Shown: positions 6,044-11,483 of the stretch, one piece after another
Position numbering within the stretch: the stretch's first letter is position 1
Layout of the letters: the number at the start of each line of letters is the position of its first letter
Assembly: GCA_023421635.1 (NCBI GenBank)
Contig: JAEZSU010000117.1
Coordinates: 1 to 11,483 of the forward strand
Source: Actinomycetes bacterium
GTDB taxonomy: Bacteria > Actinomycetota > Actinomycetes > Actinomycetales > Microbacteriaceae
Length of the DNA: 11,483 nt
Direction: 5' to 3'
Translations under genes and position numbers: made by a program
The notes under the pieces: model-generated
What the model was told of the DNA's origin: nothing
Seen by the model: only the letters and a program-made list of their open reading frames with translations
Databases searched by the model: none

Positions 6044-6514
6044 TCAGGCGGCGACCTTGACGCTGCCCACGGCGGCGATCAGCAGGTCCACCGCGATGGC
6101 GGCGGTGCGGTGCACCACCTCTTCCGGGCCGACGTCGAAGGTGAACAGCCGCGAGCCGGTCCCGGTGGGCGTCGCCCAGCCGATGTACACCGTGCCCGCG
6201 GGGTGACCGTCCTGCGGGTCCGGGCCGCCGACACCGGTCGTCGAGATCGCCACATCCGCGTGCAGCAGCCGCCGGACGCCTTCGGCCATGGTCTCGGCGC
6301 ACTCCGCGGAGCACGGGTCGACGCCCTCCGGGAGTCCCAGCAGGTCCTGCTTGACCTCGACGCCGTAGGCGGTCACCGCACCGGCGAACCACTCCTGGGC
6401 GTGCGGGGCGGCGCCCAGTGCTGCGCTCACGTTGCCCGCGGTCAAGGACTCCGCCGCGGCGACGGTGACGCCCCGTTCCTCGACCAGCGCTGCCAGTACC
6501 TCGTGCTGTCCCAT
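6044..6514 (-). CDS. pncC: Stand-alone CinA C-terminal domain protein, nicotinamide-nucleotide amidase type
   Basis: A 156-residue protein corresponding only to the C-terminal domain of CinA (full CinA is about 410 residues). Characterised stand-alone homologues (PncC) deamidate nicotinamide mononucleotide to nicotinic acid mononucleotide in NAD recycling. The family N-terminal segment AAAESLTAGNVSAAL (19-33) and the motif STTGVGGP (91-98) followed by HPAGTVYIG (104-112) are intact. Its length is normal for single-domain members, so it is not a truncated gene. The ATG at 6514-6512 follows GGAAGGAAGG with six bases between. The 3' end faces the desaturase: the stops share the palindrome TGATCA with no bases between. 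A role in DNA transformation, implied by the name CinA, is not supported for this short form. It appears to be a single-gene unit. Confidence 0.88.
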   Translation of the reverse strand: MGQHEVLAALVEERGVTVAAAESLTAGNVSAALGAAPHAQEWFAGAVTAYGVEVKQDLLGLPEGVDPCSAECAETMAEGVRRLLHADVAISTTGVGGPDPQDGHPAGTVYIGWATPTGTGSRLFTFDVGPEEVVHRTAAIAVDLLIAAVGSVKVAA

Positions 6515-6529
6515 GATCGGCCTTCCTTC

Positions 6530-6579
6530 CGGGCGCCGACGTGCCGGGCGCCCCCAGGGCGATCGTACGGAGGCGCCCG
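6530..6579. repeat. CGGGCGCC repeats in the leader of the CinA-type gene
   Basis: CGGGCGCC occurs directly at 6530-6537 and 6545-6552, with the inverted copy GGCGCCCG at 6572-6579. The second and third could form an 8-bp stem with a 19-base loop. They lie 16-65 bases upstream of the amidase ATG, in the 220-base gap shared with the divergent transporter gene. In DNA this GC-rich such words arise easily by chance, so regulatory meaning is uncertain. No clear promoter is seen elsewhere in the gap. Confidence 0.35.
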
Positions 6580-6734
6580 CGTGGTGTTCCCCGGCTTGAC
6601 TTCGGATGCGGGAGGGCGACAGCGGTGGTGCGGGGTGTGCCCGCATCCGCTCCCCGTCAACCCCTTCCTGTCCGAGCCCTTGGCACTCCACGCTCTGATC
6701 GTGCGTCGAGGCGGACGCCGGGTGAGGAGAGAGC

Positions 6735-8210
6735 ATGGGCCGGCAGACGGGTGCGACGATCACCACCACGATCCCCGCGCGGATGGACCGGTTGCCGTGG
6801 TCGAGATGGCATTGGCTGGTGGTGGCCGGTCTCGGCACGGTGTGGATCCTCGACGGGCTCGAGGTCACCATCGTCGGCTCCATCGCGAGCAGACTGACGG
6901 AGCCGGACAGCGGGCTGGAGCTCACCCCCGGTCAGATCGGCCAGGCGGCGGCGATCTACGTGCTCGGCGCGTGCTGCGGCTCGCTGTTCTTCGGATACCT
7001 CACCGATCGGTTCGGGCGGAAGAAGCTCTTCCTGCTCACCCTCGGCGTGTACCTCGCTGCGACCGTCGCGACCGCGTTCGCGTTCAACCCCGTCTACTTC
7101 TTCATCTGCCGGTTCTTCACCGGGGCGGGCATCGGCGGCGAATACGCCGCGATCAACTCCGCGATCGACGAGCTCATCCCCGCCAAACGCCGTGGCGTCG
7201 TCGACCTCGCGATCAACGGCTCGTACTGGCTCGGCTGCGCGTTCGGCGCGATCCTCACCGTGGTGCTGCTGAACGAGGACCTCTTCGACGCCGCCCTCGG
7301 CTGGCGGCTCGCCTTCGGCCTCGGCGCCGTGTTCGGCCTGGTGATCCTGCTCGTGCGCCGCAACGTGCCGGAGTCGCCGCGGTGGGCGTTCATCCACGAG
7401 CGCAACGATCAGGCCGAACAGACCGTCGCCGACATCGAGCGGCAGGTGGAGGAGCGCACCGGCACGCCCCTCGACCCGGTGCCGGACGACAAAGCGATCG
7501 AGATCGAGCAGCGCACCTCCACCGGGTTCGGCGAGATCGTGAAGGTGGCGGTCACGAAGTACCCGAAGCGGTTCGTGCTCGGCCTCTCGCTGTTCATCGG
7601 GCAGGCGTTCCTCTACAACGCCGTCTTCTTCACCTACTCGCTCGTGCTGACCCAGCTGCTGGACGTGCCCGACGACGTCGCGCCGTGGGCGCTCGTCCCG
7701 ATCGCGGTCGGGAACTTCCTCGGGCCGGTGCTCCTCGGCCCGCTCTTCGACAGCCTGGGCCGCAAGGTCATGATCTCGAGCTGCTACATCGGCAGCGGGG
7801 TGCTCCTGCTCGGCACGGCGTGGCTGTTCAACGCCGGCGCGCTCGACGCGTTCTGGCTCACCGTGTGCTGGGTCGTCGTGTTCTTCTTCGCATCGGCGGG
7901 TGCGAGCGCCGCGTACCTGACCGTGAGCGAGATCTTCCCGATGGAGACCCGCGCCATGGCCATCGCGTTCTTCTACGCGGTCGGCACCGGGCTCGGCGGC
8001 ATCATCGGCCCGCTGCTGTTCGGGCAGTTCATCGAGAGCGGCATCCCGCTCGTCGCGCTCGGCTACGTCATCGGCGCCGGGCTGATGATCGCCTCCGGCC
8101 TCGTCGAGGTGTTCCTCGGGGTGAAGGCCGAGCGCCGATCCCTCGAAGACATCGCCGCACCGCTGTCGCAGCGCAACGGTTCCTCCGCGGCGAAGCAGCC
8201 GAACGGGTGA
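6735..8210 (+). CDS. MFS transporter, sugar/organic-acid porter type
   Basis: A 491-residue major facilitator superfamily membrane carrier, probably with 12 transmembrane helices. Helix 1 carries WILDGLEVTIVGS (37-49). The loop 2-3 motif A is GYLTDRFGRKK (87-97), and a related motif GPLFDSLGRK starts the second half. PESPRW follows helix 6, and SEIFPMETRAMAIAFFY lies late in the protein; both are typical of the sugar-porter and aromatic-acid porter branch. A charged central loop of about 70 residues separates the two halves. It should move a small solute, probably by proton coupling, across the cytoplasmic membrane. The substrate cannot be told: no catabolic gene is clearly linked, and the neighbours converge or diverge. 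The ATG follows GAGGAGAGA. Its stop lies 9 bases from the stop of the converging F420-type gene, with no terminator between. Confidence 0.9.
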   Translation: MGRQTGATITTTIPARMDRLPWSRWHWLVVAGLGTVWILDGLEVTIVGSIASRLTEPDSGLELTPGQIGQAAAIYVLGACCGSLFFGYLTDRFGRKKLFLLTLGVYLAATVATAFAFNPVYFFICRFFTGAGIGGEYAAINSAIDELIPAKRRGVVDLAINGSYWLGCAFGAILTVVLLNEDLFDAALGWRLAFGLGAVFGLVILLVRRNVPESPRWAFIHERNDQAEQTVADIERQVEERTGTPLDPVPDDKAIEIEQRTSTGFGEIVKVAVTKYPKRFVLGLSLFIGQAFLYNAVFFTYSLVLTQLLDVPDDVAPWALVPIAVGNFLGPVLLGPLFDSLGRKVMISSCYIGSGVLLLGTAWLFNAGALDAFWLTVCWVVVFFFASAGASAAYLTVSEIFPMETRAMAIAFFYAVGTGLGGIIGPLLFGQFIESGIPLVALGYVIGAGLMIASGLVEVFLGVKAERRSLEDIAAPLSQRNGSSAAKQPNG

Positions 8211-8219
8211 CGGCGGTGC

Positions 8220-9184
8220 TCAGAGCGCCCGCAGGCGCTCCAGCAGCGGCGCGGCGATCTCGGTGACGAACCGTTCCTGCTGGGCGTCGCCGACCTGCAC
8301 CACCGCGACGTCGGTGAACCCCGCATCCAGGTAGGGCCGTACGCTCTCAGCAAGCGCGTCCAGGTCCGGACCGCACGCGATGGATGCGGCGACGTCCTCG
8401 GGCCGCACGAACTGCGACGCCGCGTCGAAGCCCGCCGGGGTCGGCAGGTCGGCGTTGACCGCCCACCCGCCGCCGAACCAGCGGAACTCCTCGTGGGCGC
8501 GGGCGATCGCGGTCTCCTCGTCGGGATCCCAGCTGATCGGGATCTGCCCGATCTTCCGCGATTCGCCGGTGTGGGCCGCATCCCACGCCGTCACCAGGTC
8601 GGCGTCCGGCTGCACCGCGATGAGGTGGTCGCCGAGCGGGGCGAACTGGGCGACGGAGTTGTCGCCGGAGACGGCCACCCCGATCGGGACGCCGCCGTCC
8701 GGCAGATCCCAGATGCGCGCCGAGTCGACGCGGAAGTGCGTGCCGTCGTAGGTGGTCAGCTCGCCCGTGTGCAGCTCGCGGATGATCTCGATCGCCTCGA
8801 CGAGCATCTCCTGGCGGGCGCCCACCGCCGGCCACCCTGCACCGATGACATGCTCGTTGAGGTTCTCGCCCGAACCGAGGCCGAGCGTGAACCGCCCGTC
8901 CGAGAGCACCTGGAGGGTCGCGGCCTTCTGCGCCACGACCGCGGGTGGTATCGCATCGTGGGACAGGTCACGTACGTCATCAGCTCGATGTCGGTGGTCG
9001 CCTGCGCCACGGCGCCCAGCACGGTCCACGCGTACGGTGCGTGCCCCTGGCTGGTGAGCCACGGGGAGTAGTGGTCGCTCGAGGCGAGGTAGTCGAAGCC
9101 TGCCGCCTCCGCAGCCTGCGCGTAGCGGACGAGCTCGCGCGGCCCGCTCTGCTCGGTCATGAGTGTGTACCCGAACCGGGTCAT
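8220..9184 (-). pseudogene. LLM-class F420-dependent oxidoreductase (TIGR03557-like), frameshifted
   Basis: A luciferase-like monooxygenase-family gene, close to the G6PDH-like F420-dependent group. The first 81 codons read well: FGYTLMTEQSGPRE, then SSDHYSPWLTSQGHAPYAW, then MTYVTCPTMRYHP. The frame then fails. The remainder (AVVAQKAATLQVLSDGRF, then LGLGSGENLNEHVIG, to the end at LLERLRAL) lies in another frame from 8942 to 8220. Restoring one C in the minus-strand C-run at 8945-8943 (CACCCG to CACCCCG) joins the two parts into 321 residues, a normal family length. The 965-base span is one base short of a whole number of codons, as expected. As written, translation gives 81 native residues plus 61 foreign ones. 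The start ATG follows GAGAGG, 8 bases upstream, which overlaps the stop of the DUF7882-type gene. It is either a recent pseudogene or a sequencing error. Confidence 0.88.
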
Positions 9185-9196
9185 CGCGTCATCCTC

Positions 9197-9517
9197 TCAT
9201 CGGCCGCGCGGTGCGCCGCCGTCCTCGGGTTCCTCGTCGACGAGCATGATGCCGCCGGAGGAGTTGGCGCTGGCCGCGAGGCTCTCCAGGTACCGCGGAT
9301 TGAGCGTCACCGGCTCGGGGTCGTCGAAGACGAACCGCAGCGGGATCGACGGCGCGATCCAGATCGTGCTGCGCCCAGGCTCTTCGGCGGCCGAATGGAT
9401 CCAGCTGATCGTGAAGCTCTCGCCGCGGCGCAGCTTGGTCGCGATGACGACCTTGAGGTGGGCGAGCGCCCGGTCCTCGAAGTGCAGCGCGGTGTTGTCG
9501 TCCCCGTAATACATCAT
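9197..9517 (-). CDS. DUF7882-type small protein of unknown function
   Basis: A 106-residue protein resembling the small actinobacterial DUF7882 family, whose members have often been mislabelled as ATP-dependent DNA ligase. It has no ligase motifs. Family-like features are an N-terminal YYGDD (3-7), [21 protein letters not shown] (13-33), a tryptophan-containing strand with TISW, a hydrophobic strand [12 protein letters not shown] (51-62), and a late [16 protein letters not shown]. The C-terminus is short and charged. There is no signal peptide or membrane helix. The first of two adjacent ATG codons (9517-9515) is chosen; AGGGG lies 8 bases upstream, and a GTG four codons earlier is less well spaced. 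The F420-type gene starts 12 bases after its stop, so the two are probably co-transcribed. It diverges from the phosphoketolase gene. I do not know its function. Confidence 0.78.
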   Translation of the reverse strand: MMYYGDDNTALHFEDRALAHLKVVIATKLRRGESFTISWIHSAAEEPGRSTIWIAPSIPLRFVFDDPEPVTLNPRYLESLAASANSSGGIMLVDEEPEDGGAPRGR

Positions 9518-9558
9518 TCCCACGACCCCTGAACCTACGCGGTCCGATGCCGCCGGGA

Positions 9559-9579
9559 CTCGGGGGTTGACACCCCGAG
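9559..9579. promoter_or_regulatory. Palindrome around TTGACA upstream of phosphoketolase
   Basis: CTCGGGG (9559-9565) and CCCCGAG (9573-9579) are perfect inverted arms around a 7-base centre that contains TTGACA (9567-9572), the consensus -35 hexamer, about 90 bases before the phosphoketolase ATG. No good -10 lies 16-18 bases further on (the sequence there is GAGTGG). The site could be an operator over a -35 element. The lack of a -10 keeps this weak. Confidence 0.35.
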
Positions 9580-9662
9580 CCGCCATGGGGAGTGGCGTAG
9601 CGGCAGCGGATGCGACGGGCAACCCCGTTCCGTCCGGGCCCGGCGGCCAGGAGCGTAGGGGG

Positions 9663-11483
9663 ATGGCTGAACCCTCGGCGCCCGTCCACGCCCTCGACGA
9701 CACCGACCTCGCCGCCCTCGACCGGTGGTGGCGGGCCGCGAACTACCTCAGTGTCGGCCAGATCTACCTGCTCGCCAACCCGCTGCTGCGCGAGCCCCTC
9801 GAGCGGTCGCATGTGAAGCCGCGCCTTCTCGGCCACTTCGGCACGGTGCCAGGGCTCAACCTCGTCTACGCCCACGCGAACCGCGCGATCCGCGAACGCG
9901 ACCTCGACGCGATCTACATCGCCGGCCCCGGGCACGGCGGGCCGGGAATGGTGGCCAACGCATGGCTCGACGGCACGTACAGCGAGCGGTACCCCGCAGT
10001 GGGCACCGACGAGGAGGGGATGCGGCGGCTCTTCCGCCAGTTCTCGTTCCCCGGCGGCAGCCCGAGCCACGCGGCGCCCGAGACGCCCGGGTCGATCCAC
10101 GAGGGCGGCGAGCTCGGGTACTCGCTCAGCCACGCGTACGGCGCCGCGTTCGACAACCCCGACCTCACCGTCTTCTGCGTCATCGGCGACGGCGAGGCGG
10201 AGACGGGGCCGCTCGCCACGGCCTGGCACGCCAACAAGTTCCTGAACCCCGTGACCGACGGCACGGTGCTGCCGATCCTGCACCTGAACGGGTGGAAGAT
10301 CGCCAACCCCACCGTGCTCGCCCGCATCCCCGACGACGAGCTGCTGGCGCTGCTGCGCGGGTACGGCCACGACCCCGTGCTCGTCGAGTTCACCGCGGAC
10401 GACGACCACCGCGAGGTGCACCGGCGGTTCGCAGAGGTGCTCGACGACGTGCTCGACCGCATCCGGGGCATCCGGGAGGCGGCGGGCGCGGGGGCGGAAG
10501 AGCGGCCGCGCTGGCCCATGATCGTGCTCCGCTCGCCCAAGGGCTGGACCGGACCCGTCGAGGTGGACGGGCTGCCCGTGGAGGGCACCTGGCGCGCGCA
10601 TCAGGTGCCGCTCGCGAACGCGCGGGACACCGAGGAGCACCTGCGCCTGCTGGAGGAGTGGATGCGGTCCTACCGGCCGGAGGAGCTCTTCGACGCCGAC
10701 GGCGCCCCCGAGCCCGACATCCGCGCGCTCGCGCCGGAGGGGGACCGGCGGATGTCGGCGAACCCGCACACGAACGGCGGCCTGCTGCGCGCCGACCTCG
10801 ACCTGCCGGACTTCCGCGACTTCGCGGTCGAGGTCGACTCGCCCGGCGCCGAGCTCGGGCAGGCGACCGCCGTGCTGGGCCGGTACCTCGCGGAGGTGAT
10901 CCGCCGGAACCCGCACACGTTCCGGCTGTTCGGCCCCGACGAGACTGCATCGAACAAGCTCGCCCCGGCCGTCTACGAGGTGACGGACAAGCAGTGGGAT
11001 GCCGGGACGAGCCCGCTCGACGAGCATCTCGCCCGCGCCGGCCGGGTCATGGAGGTGCTCAGCGAACACCAGTGCCAGGGGTGGCTGGAAGGGTATCTGC
11101 TGACCGGCAGGCACGGCGTGTTCACCTCGTACGAGGCGTTCATCCACATCGTCGACTCGATGTTCAACCAGCACGCGAAGTGGCTCGAGGCGTCCACCCG
11201 CATCCCGTGGCGCAGGCCCATCGCGAGCCTGAACTACCTGCTCTCCAGCCATGTGTGGCGGCAGGACCACAACGGCTTCAGCCACCACGACCCGGGCTTC
11301 ATCGACGTCGTGGTGAACAAGAGCGCCGACGTGGTGCGGGTGTACCTGCCGTTCGACGCGAACACGCTCCTCTCCACCTACGACCACTGCCTGCGCACGA
11401 CCGACTACGTCAACCTCGTCGTCGCCGGCAAGCAGGACGCGCCGCAATGGCTGACGATCGAGGAGGCGGTGGTGCACTGCACC
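9663..11483 (+). CDS. xfp: Phosphoketolase (D-xylulose-5-phosphate / D-fructose-6-phosphate), 5' part
   Basis: The first 607 codons of a thiamine-diphosphate enzyme that normally has about 800 residues; the frame runs open through the window end. It cleaves xylulose 5-phosphate, and often fructose 6-phosphate, with phosphate to acetyl phosphate plus glyceraldehyde 3-phosphate or erythrose 4-phosphate. Signatures are intact: LGHFGTVPG (56-64), GPGHGGP (88-94), HEGGELGY (146-153), the ThDP/Mg motif GDGEAETGP (175-183) and HLNGWKI (207-213). Further on are [16 protein letters not shown] and [11 protein letters not shown]. The ATG follows AGGAG with 9 bases between. Similarity covers the whole visible part with no break. 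It gives a carbon-saving route from pentose phosphates to acetyl phosphate. An acetate kinase or phosphotransacetylase gene might follow outside the window. Single or dual substrate use cannot be decided here. Confidence 0.95.
   Translation, partial: MAEPSAPVHALDDTDLAALDRWWRAANYLSVGQIYLLANPLLREPLERSHVKPRLLGHFGTVPGLNLVYAHANRAIRERDLDAIYIAGPGHGGPGMVANAWLDGTYSERYPAVGTDEEGMRRLFRQFSFPGGSPSHAAPETPGSIHEGGELGYSLSHAYGAAFDNPDLTVFCVIGDGEAETGPLATAWHANKFLNPVTDGTVLPILHLNGWKIANPTVLARIPDDELLALLRGYGHDPVLVEFTADDDHREVHRRFAEVLDDVLDRIRGIREAAGAGAEERPRWPMIVLRSPKGWTGPVEVDGLPVEGTWRAHQVPLANARDTEEHLRLLEEWMRSYRPEELFDADGAPEPDIRALAPEGDRRMSANPHTNGGLLRADLDLPDFRDFAVEVDSPGAELGQATAVLGRYLAEVIRRNPHTFRLFGPDETASNKLAPAVYEVTDKQWDAGTSPLDEHLARAGRVMEVLSEHQCQGWLEGYLLTGRHGVFTSYEAFIHIVDSMFNQHAKWLEASTRIPWRRPIASLNYLLSSHVWRQDHNGFSHHDPGFIDVVVNKSADVVRVYLPFDANTLLSTYDHCLRTTDYVNLVVAGKQDAPQWLTIEEAVVHCT

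Noticed and set aside
6596..6601. TTGACT as the -35 of the MFS transporter promoter
   Set aside because: No -10-like hexamer occurs 16-18 bases downstream (ACAGCG is there), so this is likely a chance match.
6110..8266. A 718-codon plus-strand frame over the amidase and transporter genes
   Set aside because: It is Arg-rich shadow translation in a different frame from the clear MFS protein and opposite to the amidase.
9197..9517. Annotation of the DUF7882-type protein as an ATP-dependent DNA ligase
   Set aside because: At 106 residues it has no KxDG motif or other ligase motif; the name is a known carry-over error for such proteins.
9189..11477. A 762-codon minus-strand frame opposite phosphoketolase
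   Set aside because: Phosphoketolase motifs are intact on the plus strand throughout; the antisense peptide is low-complexity and Arg/Val/Glu-rich with no family resemblance.

Overview
The window is GC-rich (about 70 percent by eye), densely packed bacterial DNA with very GC-biased third codon positions. Genes lie on both strands, and Shine-Dalgarno sites are mostly close to AGGAGG. Protein similarity (an actinobacterial AraD C-terminus, a DUF7882-type protein, an F420-type luciferase-like monooxygenase, a DesA3-like desaturase, a molybdenum oxidoreductase with DUF6510) points to an actinobacterium. Microbacteriaceae, perhaps Microbacterium, is most likely. No mobile element, tRNA, rRNA or CRISPR array was seen.

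Layout. (1) Positions 1-148 hold the 3' end of an L-ribulose-5-phosphate 4-epimerase gene. (2) Positions 165-1764, minus strand, form a tightly coupled operon: a cytoplasmic sulfite-oxidase-like molybdopterin oxidoreductase, an FAD/NAD(P)H reductase, and a small four-cysteine DUF6510-type protein. The genes overlap by 4 and 1 bases. (3) A CitE/HpcH-type lyase gene runs divergently (2028-2885) and meets, across a palindromic terminator, a long-chain acyl-CoA synthetase gene on the minus strand (2919-4637). (4) A 302-base gap rich in inverted and direct repeats separates the synthetase from a divergent membrane fatty-acid desaturase (4940-6043). (5) The desaturase stop codon abuts that of a stand-alone CinA C-terminal (PncC-type) amidase gene; both stops form the palindrome TGATCA. 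(6) An MFS transporter (6735-8210) converges on an F420-type luciferase-family oxidoreductase gene that carries a one-base deletion. The latter sits downstream of a DUF7882-type gene (9197-9517). (7) A phosphoketolase gene starts at 9663 and runs off the end; 607 codons are present.

How the genes fit together. The clearest functional unit is the molybdenum redox operon, which looks like a short electron-transfer chain (reductase, possible small metal carrier, molybdenum catalytic subunit). The acyl-CoA synthetase and desaturase probably act on the same pool of fatty acyl chains, and the repeat-rich gap between them is the most unusual non-coding stretch here. AraD and phosphoketolase both belong to pentose metabolism but lie far apart with unrelated genes between. 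Most of the window is recognisable accessory metabolism. The points most worth a second look are the DUF6510 protein as a candidate redox partner, the structured fadD-desaturase intergenic region, the possible leaderless start of the synthetase, and the frameshifted F420-type gene.
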